The translations under genes and the position numbers were made by a program. A model generated the notes under the pieces. It made no database searches. It worked only from the letters and a program-made list of their open reading frames with translations, and was not told the DNA's origin. A stretch of 64,000 nucleotides of DNA from Paenibacillus macerans (lineage in GTDB: Bacteria > Bacillota > Bacilli > Paenibacillales > Paenibacillaceae). Positions 47,199 to 56,048 of this stretch are shown here, in pieces. The first letter of the stretch is position 1, and each line of letters starts with the position of its first letter. The DNA lies in NCBI RefSeq assembly GCF_023715465.1, contig NZ_JAMBOE010000023.1:1-64000 (forward strand), written 5' to 3'.

Positions 47199-48029
47199 GT
47201 GCCTATCAAAAAGTACAAACCGACATCCCCGGCAAGACGCGCGATGAGTGTGTCGACATTCGAAGAAATCACGACGGATCAGCCGGAGAAATCTTTGCTT
47301 GCGCCGCTGAGCAAAACGGCCGGCCGCAACAACCAAGGTAAAATTACCGTTCGTCACCATGGCGGCGGACATAAGCGCAAATACCGCATCATCGACTTCA
47401 AACGGAACAAAGATGGAATTCCAGGCCGCGTTGCTACGATCGAATACGATCCGAACCGCACCTCGAACATCGCTTTGATCCACTACGCCGATGGCGAGAA
47501 GCGTTATATCATCGCTCCTAAGGGCCTGAAAGTAGGCGACGTGATCGAATCTGGCGCAGGTTCCGACATCAAAGTCGGGAACGCTCTGCCGCTTGAGAAC
47601 ATCCCGGTGGGTACCGTAATCCACAACATTGAGCTGAAGCCTGGCAAAGGCGGACAATTGGTTCGCGCGGCCGGCACGGAAGCCCAATTGCTCGGTAAAG
47701 AAGACAAATACGTAACGATCCGCCTTTCTTCCGGCGAAGTTCGTAAAGTTCTGAAAGTTTGCCGCGCGACGATCGGTTCCGTAGGCAACGGCGACCATGA
47801 GCTCGTTAAAATCGGTAAAGCGGGACGCAACCGCTGGCTCGGCCAACGTCCGGAAGTGCGCGGTGTCGTCATGAACCCGAACGATCACCCTCACGGTGGT
47901 GGTGAAGGGCGCGCTCCGATCGGCCGTAAATCTCCGTTGTCGCCTTGGGGCAAACCGACCCTGGGTTACAAAACGCGCAAAAAAGGCAAAGCTTCTGATA
48001 AATATATCGTTCGCCGCCGTACGAAGTAA
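47199..48029 (+). CDS. rplB: Ribosomal protein uL2
   Basis: A 276-aa core large-subunit protein needed for peptidyl-transferase activity. GRNNQGKITVRHHGGGHKR and the C-terminal VMNPNDHPHGGGEGR with the critical His are intact. The start is GTG 47199 after GTAAGGAGGG. Confidence 0.96.
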   Translation: MPIKKYKPTSPARRAMSVSTFEEITTDQPEKSLLAPLSKTAGRNNQGKITVRHHGGGHKRKYRIIDFKRNKDGIPGRVATIEYDPNRTSNIALIHYADGEKRYIIAPKGLKVGDVIESGAGSDIKVGNALPLENIPVGTVIHNIELKPGKGGQLVRAAGTEAQLLGKEDKYVTIRLSSGEVRKVLKVCRATIGSVGNGDHELVKIGKAGRNRWLGQRPEVRGVVMNPNDHPHGGGEGRAPIGRKSPLSPWGKPTLGYKTRKKGKASDKYIVRRRTK

Positions 48030-48106
48030 TCCGCATCACGCGGATCACTTCGCGGCTTGTGGATAAACCGGCGGATTTTGCAGTCAGACGAAGGGAGGAT
48101 AAATGA

Positions 48107-48385
48107 ATGGGTCGCAGTCTGAAAAAGGGGCCTTTTGTTGATGGTTACCTGTTGAAGAAAGTGGAGGAAGTGGACGCGTCGAGCAAAAAAGTCGTGATCA
48201 AAACCTGGTCCCGCCGCTCCACGATCTTCCCGCAATTCATTGGTCATACGTTTGGTGTATACGACGGACGCAAGCACGTTCCGGTATACGTTACCGAGGA
48301 TATGGTCGGACACAAACTGGGCGAATTTGCGCCAACCCGTACCTACAAAGGTCATACGGATGACGATAAGAAAACGAGACGTTAA
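48107..48385 (+). CDS. rpsS: Ribosomal protein uS19
   Basis: A 92-aa head protein paired with uS13. The start MGRSLKKGPFVDGYLLKKV and the signature IGHTFGVYDGRKHVPVYVTE are canonical. A GGAGG precedes the ATG. Between rplB and this gene lies a small ATCCGC/GCGGAT hairpin. Confidence 0.96.
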   Translation: MGRSLKKGPFVDGYLLKKVEEVDASSKKVVIKTWSRRSTIFPQFIGHTFGVYDGRKHVPVYVTEDMVGHKLGEFAPTRTYKGHTDDDKKTRR

Positions 48386-48423
48386 TACCGATAAGTTCTT
48401 CGTTTGAGAGGAGGTCATTACAC

Positions 48424-48756
48424 ATGGAAGCTAAAGCACATGCAAGATCTATCCGTATTGCTCCGCGCAAGGCTCAGCTCGTAGTTGATCTGATCCGCGG
48501 CAAGCAAGTCGGCGATGCGATCGCGATTCTGCGCCATACGCCAAAGGCGGCTTCCCCGGTCGTGGAGAAGCTTTTGAATTCGGCGATTGCCAATGCTGAA
48601 CACAACTATTCTATGGACGTTAATAAATTGGTGATTACGCAAGCGTACGTCAACCAAGGCCCGACGATGAAACGTTTCCGTCCGCGGGCTATGGGTCGCG
48701 CTAGCCGGATCAACAAACGCACCAGCCACATTACATTGGTGGTATCCGAAAAATAA
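48424..48756 (+). CDS. rplV: Ribosomal protein uL22
   Basis: A 110-aa tunnel-wall protein. The long beta-hairpin FRPRAMGRASRINKRTSHIT is present without visible insertions or deletions linked to macrolide resistance. ATG follows GAGGAGG. It precedes rpsC. Confidence 0.95.
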   Translation: MEAKAHARSIRIAPRKAQLVVDLIRGKQVGDAIAILRHTPKAASPVVEKLLNSAIANAEHNYSMDVNKLVITQAYVNQGPTMKRFRPRAMGRASRINKRTSHITLVVSEK

Positions 48757-48769
48757 GGAGGGAAAACGT

Positions 48770-49438
48770 GTGGGCCAAAAGGTAAATCCGGTCGGACTAC
48801 GAGTAGGGATTATCCGTGATTGGGAATCCAAATGGTACGCCGGCAAAGATTTTGGTGATCTTTTGCTGGAAGACGTTAAAATTCGTGAACACCTGAAAAA
48901 CAAACTGAAAGACTCCGCGGTATCTCGGATTGAAATCGAGAGAGCGGCAAATCGTGTGAACGTAACAATCCACACAGCCAAGCCGGGTATGGTTATCGGT
49001 AAAGGCGGTTCGGAAGTGGAAATCCTGCGGGGCGAAATTACGAAAATCGCAGGCGGTAAAAAAGTTCACATCAACATTTCGGAAATCAAACACCCTGATC
49101 TTGACGCGATTCTAGTCGCAGAAAGCATCGCACAACAATTGGAACGTCGCGTTTCTTTCCGTCGTGCGCTGAAACAAGCGATTCAAAGAACGATGCGTTC
49201 GGGAGCGAAAGGGATTAAAACGGCAGTCAGCGGTCGTCTCGGCGGTGCTGAAATTGCCCGTACAGAAGGCTACAGTGAAGGAACTGTTCCACTTCATACG
49301 CTCCGCGCCGACATCGATTACGGTACGGCAGAAGCGCATACGACTTATGGCCGTATCGGCGTAAAAGTATGGATCTATCGTGGAGAGGTTCTTCCTACGG
49401 CTAAGAAACAACAAGCTGCTCAGGAAGGAGGCAACTAA
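48770..49438 (+). CDS. rpsC: Ribosomal protein uS3
   Basis: A 222-aa mRNA-entry protein. The KH domain includes MVIGKGGSEVEILRGEI, and the C-terminal domain ends VWIYRGEVLPT. The start is GTG 48770 (MGQKVNPVGLRVG) after AAGGAGGG. The tail is short and Gln-rich. Confidence 0.96.
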   Translation: MGQKVNPVGLRVGIIRDWESKWYAGKDFGDLLLEDVKIREHLKNKLKDSAVSRIEIERAANRVNVTIHTAKPGMVIGKGGSEVEILRGEITKIAGGKKVHINISEIKHPDLDAILVAESIAQQLERRVSFRRALKQAIQRTMRSGAKGIKTAVSGRLGGAEIARTEGYSEGTVPLHTLRADIDYGTAEAHTTYGRIGVKVWIYRGEVLPTAKKQQAAQEGGN

Positions 49439-49440
49439 TC

Positions 49441-49875
49441 ATGTTGGTACCAAAACGTGTAAAACACCGCAAGCAGCAACGCGGTAATATGAGAGGCCAA
49501 GCTAAAGGCGGCACCGAACTGAACTTCGGCGAATTCGGCCTGCAGGCTCTTGAGCCGACTTGGATCACCAACCGCCAAATCGAAGCAGCGCGTATTGCAA
49601 TGACGCGTTACATCAAACGGGGCGGTAAAGTATGGATTAAAATTTTCCCTGACAAGCCGATTACTCAAAAGCCTCTTGAAGTCCGGATGGGTAGCGGTAA
49701 AGGTAACGTAGAAAAATGGGTCGCAGTTGTGAAGCCTGGCAAGATTCTGTTTGAGCTTGCCGGTGTATCGGAGGAAATCGCACGCGAAGCTATGCGTCTT
49801 GCCGCTCACAAACTGCCGATCAAAACGAAGTTTGTGAAACGTGAAGAATTGGGTGGTGAAGCAAATGAAAGCTAA
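49441..49875 (+). CDS. rplP: Ribosomal protein uL16
   Basis: A 144-aa protein near the A site. MLVPKRVKHRKQQRGNMRG begins it and RMGSGKGNVEKWVAVVKPG is the family loop. It starts 2 bp after the rpsC stop behind AAGGAGGC, and its last codons overlap rpmC. Confidence 0.96.
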   Translation: MLVPKRVKHRKQQRGNMRGQAKGGTELNFGEFGLQALEPTWITNRQIEAARIAMTRYIKRGGKVWIKIFPDKPITQKPLEVRMGSGKGNVEKWVAVVKPGKILFELAGVSEEIAREAMRLAAHKLPIKTKFVKREELGGEANES

Positions 49876-50065
49876 TGAACTTCGCAACTTAACCACTGCA
49901 GAAATCGAACAAAAAATCGCCGGGTTTAAAGAAGAACTCTTTAACCTCCGTTTCCAGTTGGCTACCGGCCAACTCGATAACCCGACTCGGATCCGTGACG
50001 TGCGCAAGGAAATAGCTCGTGCTAAAACCGTATTACGTGAAAGAGAACTCGGGATCATCAGTTAA
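49865..50065 (+). CDS. rpmC: Ribosomal protein uL29
   Basis: A 66-aa helical protein at the tunnel exit. It starts MKANELRNLTTAEIEQKI and contains LFNLRFQLATGQLDNP. ATG 49865 lies inside the end of rplP; the ribosome-binding site GGGTGG is within rplP, so coupling is likely. Confidence 0.94.
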   Translation: MKANELRNLTTAEIEQKIAGFKEELFNLRFQLATGQLDNPTRIRDVRKEIARAKTVLRERELGIIS

Positions 50066-50115
50066 GAAGCGCCTAAACGTTAAGTGAAACGCCAAGTCCA
50101 GGAAGGAGGCTAACC

Positions 50116-50379
50116 ATGAGCGAACGTAATAGCCGTAAAGTGCAAATTGGTAAAGTCGTCAGCGACAAGATGGACAAAACGATCGTTGTTGCTGTAGAAA
50201 CCTACAAAAAGCATGATCTGTACCACAAGCGCATTAAATACACGAAAAAATTTAAAGCGCATGATGAGAACAATACCGCGAAAATCGGAGATACCGTAAA
50301 AATCGCCGAAACTCGCCCGCTGTCCAAAGACAAACGCTGGAGACTCGTTGAAGTCGTAGAAGAAGCGGTTATTATCTGA
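50116..50379 (+). CDS. rpsQ: Ribosomal protein uS17
   Basis: An 87-aa primary 16S-binding protein with an OB fold. RKVQIGKVVSDKMDKTIVVAVE and GDTVKIAETRPLSKDKRW are canonical. ATG follows AAGGAGG. Confidence 0.95.
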   Translation: MSERNSRKVQIGKVVSDKMDKTIVVAVETYKKHDLYHKRIKYTKKFKAHDENNTAKIGDTVKIAETRPLSKDKRWRLVEVVEEAVII

Positions 50380-50415
50380 TAGCGAAAGGCTACAGGCTGA
50401 AAGGAGGAAATATCG

Positions 50416-50784
50416 ATGATTCAACCATTTACACGTTTGCAGGTTGCCGACAACTCCGGCGCGAAGGAATTGATGTGCATTCGCGTTCTGGGCGGTACCG
50501 GTCGTCGTACGGCACAAATCGGAGATTTGATCGTTTGTTCCGTCAAACAAGCAACACCAGGCGGCGTTGTCAAAAAAGGGGACGTAGTCAGAGCGGTTGT
50601 CGTTCGTACGAAACGTGCGGTTCGCCGTAAAGACGGTTCCTACATCGCATTCGACGAAAACGCGGCGGTTGTTGTCAAAGAAGACAAGAGCCCGCGCGGA
50701 ACGCGTATCTTCGGACCGGTTGCTCGTGAACTTCGCGACAAGGACTTCATGAAGATCGTTTCCTTGGCTCCGGAAGTTATCTAA
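50416..50784 (+). CDS. rplN: Ribosomal protein uL14
   Basis: A 122-aa protein at the subunit interface. It starts MIQPFTRLQVADNSGAKELMCI and ends KIVSLAPEVI, full family length. The signature AVVVRTKRAVRRKDGSYI is present. GGAGG precedes the ATG. Confidence 0.96.
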   Translation: MIQPFTRLQVADNSGAKELMCIRVLGGTGRRTAQIGDLIVCSVKQATPGGVVKKGDVVRAVVVRTKRAVRRKDGSYIAFDENAAVVVKEDKSPRGTRIFGPVARELRDKDFMKIVSLAPEVI

Positions 50785-50822
50785 ATAAACCCCTACCCGA
50801 TTTAACAGGAGGTGTAAACCAA

Positions 50823-51176
50823 GTGCCTAAACTGAAAAAGATCCTTGAATCTCATAACAATAAGCTTCACGTTAAGAAAGACGACACGGTCATCGTCATC
50901 TCCGGTAAAGACAAAGGGAAGAAAGGCCGCGTCATCGCCGCTTATCCTCGTGAGAACCGCGTGCTTGTGGAAGGTGTGAACATGATCAAAAAACACCAAA
51001 AGCCTAACCAGCTGAATCCGCAAGGCGGCATCATCGAGAAAGAAGCTCCGATTCACGTTTCGAACGTTATGCATGTTGATCCGAAGAGCGGAAAAGTAAC
51101 CCGTATCGGTTACAAAGTATTGGACAACGGCAAAAAAGTTCGCGTAGCTAAGAGATCCGGAGAAGTAATCGACTAA
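50823..51176 (+). CDS. rplX: Ribosomal protein uL24
   Basis: A 117-aa assembly initiator. The KOW motif is DDTVIVISGKDKGKKGRV. The start is GTG 50823 after AGGAGGTG. The N-terminus MPKLKKILESHNNKLHVKK is slightly longer than in Bacillus. Confidence 0.94.
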   Translation: MPKLKKILESHNNKLHVKKDDTVIVISGKDKGKKGRVIAAYPRENRVLVEGVNMIKKHQKPNQLNPQGGIIEKEAPIHVSNVMHVDPKSGKVTRIGYKVLDNGKKVRVAKRSGEVID

Positions 51177-51208
51177 TCCAGGAATGTAAGAAAGGAGGTC
51201 CATGATTC

Positions 51209-51751
51209 ATGGCAGCAAGATTAAAAGAACGTTTTTTGAGCGAAGTGACGCCTGCTTTGGTTCAAAAATTCAACTATACAACCGTAATGCAAGTGCCTAA
51301 AATCGAGAAAGTCGTTATCAATATGGGTGTCGGCGAAGCCGTGGCCAACTCGAAGGTGCTCGATTCCGCAGTGAACGACATGCAGCTGATCGCTGGTCAA
51401 AAGCCGGTTATCACGCGTGCGAAGAAATCGATCGCCGGTTTCAAACTTCGTGAGAACATGCCGATCGGTGTGAAAGTAACGCTTCGCGGCGACCGCATGT
51501 ACTACTTCCTCGACAAACTGTTTAACATTGCGCTTCCTCGCGTGCGCGACTTCCACGGCGTATCGACGAAAGCTTTCGACGGACGCGGCAACTATACGCT
51601 TGGCCTCAAGGAACAATTGATCTTCCCTGAGATCGTATACGACCAAGTCGACAAAGTGCGCGGTATGGATATCGTTATCGTGACGACGGCAAAAACCGAC
51701 GAAGAGGCCCGTGAGCTGTTGACGCAAATGGGCATGCCTTTTGCAAAGTAA
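51209..51751 (+). CDS. rplE: Ribosomal protein uL5
   Basis: A 180-aa protein that binds 5S rRNA. The sequence KVVINMGVGEAV and the loop GVKVTLRGDRMYYFLDKL are typical. ATG 51209 follows AAAGGAGGTC. Full length. Confidence 0.96.
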   Translation: MAARLKERFLSEVTPALVQKFNYTTVMQVPKIEKVVINMGVGEAVANSKVLDSAVNDMQLIAGQKPVITRAKKSIAGFKLRENMPIGVKVTLRGDRMYYFLDKLFNIALPRVRDFHGVSTKAFDGRGNYTLGLKEQLIFPEIVYDQVDKVRGMDIVIVTTAKTDEEARELLTQMGMPFAK

Positions 51752-51796
51752 CCAAGTCGTTATTCTCCGAAACTATCTGGGAGGTGTCAGGCTAAA

Positions 51797-51982
51797 GTGG
51801 CAAAAACTTCGATGAAAGTTAAACAACAACGTGCACCGAAATTCAAAGTGCGGGCGTACACCCGCTGTGAACGTTGTGGTCGTCCACACTCGGTATTGCA
51901 AAAATTCAAAATTTGCAGAATTTGTTTCCGTGAATTAGCTTATAAAGGCCAGATTCCTGGCGTGAAAAAAGCAAGCTGGTAA
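51797..51982 (+). CDS. rpsN: Ribosomal protein uS14, zinc (type Z) form
   Basis: A 61-aa short zinc form. CERCGRPHSV and CRIC provide four zinc cysteines. The start is GTG 51797 after GGGAGGTG. The zinc-independent long paralogue is not in this window. Confidence 0.95.
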   Translation: MAKTSMKVKQQRAPKFKVRAYTRCERCGRPHSVLQKFKICRICFRELAYKGQIPGVKKASW

Positions 51983-52013
51983 TTTATCAACAACGGGAAG
52001 GAGGTTTACACGT

Positions 52014-52412
52014 ATGACTATGTCAGATCCAATTGCAGATATGCTTACACGTATTCGCAACGCGAACACAGTGCGTCACGAAACGGTAGAACTGCCTGCT
52101 TCGACGATCAAGAAACAAATCGCTGAAATCCTGAAGCGTGAAGGTTTCATCCGCGATGCAGAATATATCGATGATAACAAGCAAGGGATCATCCGTATTT
52201 TCCTGAAATACGGCCCTAACAACGAACGCGTTATCTCCGGTTTGAAGAGAATCAGTAAGCCAGGCCTTCGCGTGTACACGAAAAGCAATGAAGTTCCTCG
52301 TGTCCTCGGCGGTTTGGGTATCGCGATCATCTCCACATCCAAAGGAGTCATGACCGATAAGGAAGCTCGTCAGTCCAAAGCCGGCGGCGAAGTTGTTTGC
52401 TACGTTTGGTAA
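52014..52412 (+). CDS. rpsH: Ribosomal protein uS8
   Basis: A 132-aa primary 16S-binding protein and, in some bacteria, the spc-operon repressor. MTMSDPIADMLTRIRNAN opens it and STSKGVMTDKEARQ is the signature near the end. ATG 52014 is 9 nt after GGAGG; ATG 52020 is a less likely alternative. Confidence 0.95.
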   Translation: MTMSDPIADMLTRIRNANTVRHETVELPASTIKKQIAEILKREGFIRDAEYIDDNKQGIIRIFLKYGPNNERVISGLKRISKPGLRVYTKSNEVPRVLGGLGIAIISTSKGVMTDKEARQSKAGGEVVCYVW

Positions 52413-52443
52413 TTAACGTCTTATCACAAGGAGGTGCAAATAC

Positions 52444-52986
52444 ATGTCTCGTATTGGTCGCAAACCAATTACAGTACCAAGTGGTGTGAACGTCACACTC
52501 GACAACACCGTGATTACGGTAAAAGGACCAAAGGGTTCTTTATCTCGTGAGCTGCATAAGGACATCAAGGTAACGGTTCAAGACAACGTGATTACCATTG
52601 AACGTCCTTCTGATAATAAATTACATCGTTCTCTGCACGGCACGACCCGTTCTGTAGTGAACAACATGGTCAGCGGGGTAACGGAAGGCTTCTCGAAGTC
52701 GCTTGAACTGGTCGGCGTCGGATACCGCGCAAGCTTGTCCGGCAAAAAACTCGTTCTGAACGTTGGTTACTCCCACCCGGTTGAAATCACTCCGGAAGAG
52801 GGCATCGAATTTGAAGTACCTTCGAATACGAAGATCATCGTTAAAGGGATCAATAAGGAGCGCGTAGGCGAATACGCCGCTAAAATCCGCTCCGTCCGCG
52901 AGCCTGAGCCTTACAAAGGCAAAGGGATCAAGTATGAAGGTGAACGCATCATTCGTAAGGAAGGTAAAGCCGGTAAGAAGAAATAA
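52444..52986 (+). CDS. rplF: Ribosomal protein uL6
   Basis: A 180-aa two-domain protein near the sarcin-ricin loop. MSRIGRKPITVPSGVNV begins it, and the C-terminal signature EPEPYKGKGIKYEGE is intact. ATG follows AAGGAGGTG. Confidence 0.96.
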   Translation: MSRIGRKPITVPSGVNVTLDNTVITVKGPKGSLSRELHKDIKVTVQDNVITIERPSDNKLHRSLHGTTRSVVNNMVSGVTEGFSKSLELVGVGYRASLSGKKLVLNVGYSHPVEITPEEGIEFEVPSNTKIIVKGINKERVGEYAAKIRSVREPEPYKGKGIKYEGERIIRKEGKAGKKK

Positions 52987-53069
52987 GTTTCTGCTTAGCG
53001 GCCCCGTCCTTCTGGCGTCTTGAAATGAAATGCCTGTAACGGTAAAGCGAAGGGAGTGAAAGGAAAGTC

Positions 53070-53438
53070 ATGATTACAAAAGGCGATAAGAACAAAGCTC
53101 GTCTGAAAAGACATCTGCGCGTGCGGACGAAAGTGCAAGGTACGGCTGAACGTCCAAGACTGAACGTATACCGTTCTTCCAAACATATCTATGCCCAACT
53201 GATTGACGATGTGGCAGGCGTAACGCTGGCCAGCGCTTCGACTGTGGACAAAGAGCTGAGCGGATCGATCGGCAACGGCGGCAACGTGGAATCCGCCCGT
53301 AAAGTTGGCGAACTGATCGCGAAACGCGCTGTAGATAAAGGCTACAAGAGCATTGTGTTTGACCGTGGGGGATACCTGTACCATGGACGGATTCAGGCGC
53401 TGGCTGACGCAGCCCGCGAAGTAGGCCTGGAATTCTAA
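53070..53438 (+). CDS. rplR: Ribosomal protein uL18
   Basis: A 122-aa protein that binds 5S rRNA with uL5. RPRLNVYRSSKHIYAQLIDD and VFDRGGYLYHGRIQALADAARE are typical. The spacer before it (83 bp) is the longest inside the spc segment but carries only a GAAGGGAG ribosome-binding site. Confidence 0.95.
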   Translation: MITKGDKNKARLKRHLRVRTKVQGTAERPRLNVYRSSKHIYAQLIDDVAGVTLASASTVDKELSGSIGNGGNVESARKVGELIAKRAVDKGYKSIVFDRGGYLYHGRIQALADAAREVGLEF

Positions 53439-53465
53439 AATATTCACTAAAAGGAGGTTAACGAC

Positions 53466-53963
53466 TTGCGTGTAGATCCGAACACTTTAGAACTGACTGA
53501 AAGAGTTGTAAATATTAACCGCGTAGCTAAAGTAGTTAAAGGCGGACGTCGGTTTAGCTTCAGCGCGCTTGTGGTTGTCGGCGACGGCAAAGGTTGGGTT
53601 GGCGCCGGCATCGGTAAAGCGGGCGAAGTCCCTGATGCCATTCGCAAAGGGATTGACGATGCGAAGAAAAACCTGATTCACGTTCCGCTCGTAGGCACGA
53701 CGATTCCTCACCTGGTTACCGGACATTTCGGTGCTGGCCGTGTGCTCCTGAAACCGGCATCCGAAGGTACCGGGGTTATCGCCGGCGGTCCGGTTCGCGC
53801 CGTGCTTGAGTTGGCTGGCGTGGGCGACATTTTGACAAAATCTTTAGGTTCTTCGAATTCCATCAACATGGTCAATGCGACTTTGGAGGGCTTGTCCCGT
53901 CTGAAACGCGCTGAGGATGTTGCGAAATTACGCGGTAAAACCGTCGAAGAACTTCTCGGTTAA
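53466..53963 (+). CDS. rpsE: Ribosomal protein uS5
   Basis: A 165-aa decoding-fidelity protein. VVKGGRRFSFSALVVVGDGKGWVG is the dsRNA-binding N-domain signature, the region of spectinomycin contacts, and looks wild-type. The start is TTG 53466 (MRVDPNTLELTERVV), 7 nt after AAAGGAGG. Confidence 0.95.
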   Translation: MRVDPNTLELTERVVNINRVAKVVKGGRRFSFSALVVVGDGKGWVGAGIGKAGEVPDAIRKGIDDAKKNLIHVPLVGTTIPHLVTGHFGAGRVLLKPASEGTGVIAGGPVRAVLELAGVGDILTKSLGSSNSINMVNATLEGLSRLKRAEDVAKLRGKTVEELLG

Positions 53964-53975
53964 GGAGGGAATCTC

Positions 53976-54161
53976 ATGGCTAAACTGCAAATTACCCTCG
54001 TGCGTAGTTTGATCGGTCGTCCGGAGAACCAACGTACTACCGTGAAAACCTTGGGTCTTCGCAAAATCAATCAAACCGTGGTTCACAACGATAATCCGGC
54101 CATTCGCGGCATGGTGAATCAAGTAAGCCACCTGGTTTCGGTTAAAGAAATCGAAGCCTAA
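53976..54161 (+). CDS. rpmD: Ribosomal protein uL30
   Basis: A 61-aa protein. It contains ITLVRSLIGRPENQRTTVKTLGL and ends in NQVSHLVSVKEIEA. ATG follows AAGGAGGG overlapping the rpsE stop. Confidence 0.95.
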   Translation: MAKLQITLVRSLIGRPENQRTTVKTLGLRKINQTVVHNDNPAIRGMVNQVSHLVSVKEIEA

Positions 54162-54214
54162 CAGGTTTTGAGTATTTTATATGTGCCAACAATAAATAAG
54201 GAGGTGCAACGAAG

Positions 54215-54655
54215 ATGAAGTTACATGAGCTTTCTCCAGCTCCTGGATCCCGGCACGAGCGCAAACGCGTCGGCCGTGGTACAGGTAGCGGTATGGGTAA
54301 AACGTCTACCCGTGGTCACAAAGGTCAAAACGCTCGTTCCGGCGGTGGTGTCCGTCCGGGATTTGAAGGCGGTCAAAACCCGTTGTATCGTCGCTTGCCG
54401 AAACGCGGATTTATTAATCCGACGCGGAAAGAGTATGCGATTGTCAACATCCAAGATTTGAACAAATTTGCGGCGGATACGGAAGTAACTCCTGAACTGT
54501 TGTTTGAACAAGGGATCGTGAAAGACGCGAAGAGCGGCATCAAGATTCTCGGCAACGGTGAAGTAACTGTCAAGTTGACAGTGAAAGCGAACAAGTTCTC
54601 CCAATCTGCGGTAGAGAAAATCGAGGCTGCCGGCGGTAAAACCGAGGTGATCTAA
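54215..54655 (+). CDS. rplO: Ribosomal protein uL15
   Basis: A 146-aa late-assembly protein. RVGRGTGSGMGKTSTRGHKGQ and GGVRPGFEGGQNPLYRRLPKRG are hallmark basic stretches. ATG follows AAGGAGGTG. Its last base overlaps the secY start. Confidence 0.95.
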   Translation: MKLHELSPAPGSRHERKRVGRGTGSGMGKTSTRGHKGQNARSGGGVRPGFEGGQNPLYRRLPKRGFINPTRKEYAIVNIQDLNKFAADTEVTPELLFEQGIVKDAKSGIKILGNGEVTVKLTVKANKFSQSAVEKIEAAGGKTEVI

Positions 54656-55953
54656 TGTTTAAGACCATTAAGAACATATGGCATGTTCAGGACCTGCGCA
54701 CCCGTATTCTATTTACGATGTTTATCTTTCTCATTTACCGGATCGGATCTTTCGTTCCGGTTCCGGGCGTTAATGCGTCGGTATTTCAGTCGGTAAACGA
54801 ATCGGGAAACAATCTGCTCGGGCTCTTGAACACCTTCTCGGGAGGCGCGCTTAAGAACTTCTCGATTTTTGCCCTCGGGATTATGCCTTATATCACGGCT
54901 TCCATCATTGTGCAGCTCTTGTCCATGGACGTTGTTCCGAAGTTTGCGGAATGGGCTAAACAAGGGGAGCACGGGAAAAAGAAGATGGCCCAGGTAACCC
55001 GTTACGGTACGGTTATTCTGGCAATCATCCAGGCGTTTGCCACATCGATTGGATTCAATCGGTTGTATGGCACGCAGATGGTACCGAATGCGACCTTTGC
55101 GGATTATTTGGTTATTGCGATCGTGTTGACCGCAGGTACTTCGTTCCTGATGTGGCTCGGCGAACAAATTACCGATAAAGGCATCGGCAACGGGATCTCG
55201 CTGATCATCTTTGCCGGGATCGTTGCGTCGTTTCCTTCGCATATCACAACGATTGCCCAATCGGAATTTATCGTTGAAGGGCAAGCTTTCATGAACGTGG
55301 TGAAATCCATCGCGATTATCCTCGTGTGCGTGCTGATCGTCATCGGTGTCATTTACATCCAGCAGGCTGTACGGAAGATTCCGGTGCAGTACGCTAAACG
55401 CGTCGTCGGCAACAAGATGTACGGCGGACAGAATACGCATATTCCGCTGAAAATCAATGCCGCGGGCGTTATTCCGGTCATTTTCGCGATTTCTTTGCTG
55501 CAGTTCCCGGTTGTGCTCGCCAGCTTCTGGTCGACACACACCTGGGCCCAATGGGTTACCCATAATCTGTCCACGAACGCGCCGCTAGGGATCGTGCTTT
55601 ATGTGGTCATGATCATCGGCTTTACGTTCTTCTATACGTTCGTTCAGATGAACCCGCAGCAAATGGCCGAAAATATGAAGAAAAACGGCGGATATATTCC
55701 GGGAATTCGCCCGGGGAAGGCAACCGAAACTTATCTCACACGGGTTCTGACCCGCTTGACGATGACCGGCTCCATATTCCTCGCGGCCATCTCCATCCTG
55801 CCTATGGGCCTTGGCGCATTGGCAAATCTGCCGCGTACGGTTCTTATTGGCGGCACTTCGGTCCTGATCGTTATCGGCGTTGCGCTGGATACGATGAAGA
55901 CGATCGAAGGTCAACTGATCAAACGTCACTATAAAGGCTTTATCAATAAATAG
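54655..55953 (+). CDS. secY: Preprotein translocase channel SecY
   Basis: The 432-aa channel of the Sec translocon with ten membrane spans. The start overlaps the rplO stop. FSGGALKNFSIFALGIMPYITASIIVQLL is the TM2 region, and the cytosolic loop GGYIPGIRPGKATE contacts SecA. It forms the translocon with SecE (19631). Confidence 0.97.
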   Translation: MFKTIKNIWHVQDLRTRILFTMFIFLIYRIGSFVPVPGVNASVFQSVNESGNNLLGLLNTFSGGALKNFSIFALGIMPYITASIIVQLLSMDVVPKFAEWAKQGEHGKKKMAQVTRYGTVILAIIQAFATSIGFNRLYGTQMVPNATFADYLVIAIVLTAGTSFLMWLGEQITDKGIGNGISLIIFAGIVASFPSHITTIAQSEFIVEGQAFMNVVKSIAIILVCVLIVIGVIYIQQAVRKIPVQYAKRVVGNKMYGGQNTHIPLKINAAGVIPVIFAISLLQFPVVLASFWSTHTWAQWVTHNLSTNAPLGIVLYVVMIIGFTFFYTFVQMNPQQMAENMKKNGGYIPGIRPGKATETYLTRVLTRLTMTGSIFLAAISILPMGLGALANLPRTVLIGGTSVLIVIGVALDTMKTIEGQLIKRHYKGFINK

Positions 55954-55956
55954 GCG

Positions 55957-56001
55957 ATAGGTACCAGGATCGGGCTGCTGCTGGGCTCGCCTGGCACCTA
56001 T
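55957..56001 (+). other. Hairpin between secY and adk
   Basis: ATAGGT.CCAGG pairs with CCTGG.ACCTAT around a GC-rich loop. It lacks a T-tract, so it is more likely an mRNA processing or stability element than a terminator. Confidence 0.55.
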
Positions 56002-56048
56002 TGTGCTGTTTATTGTCATGGTGTGATTTTTTGGAGGGAGTGAGAGAC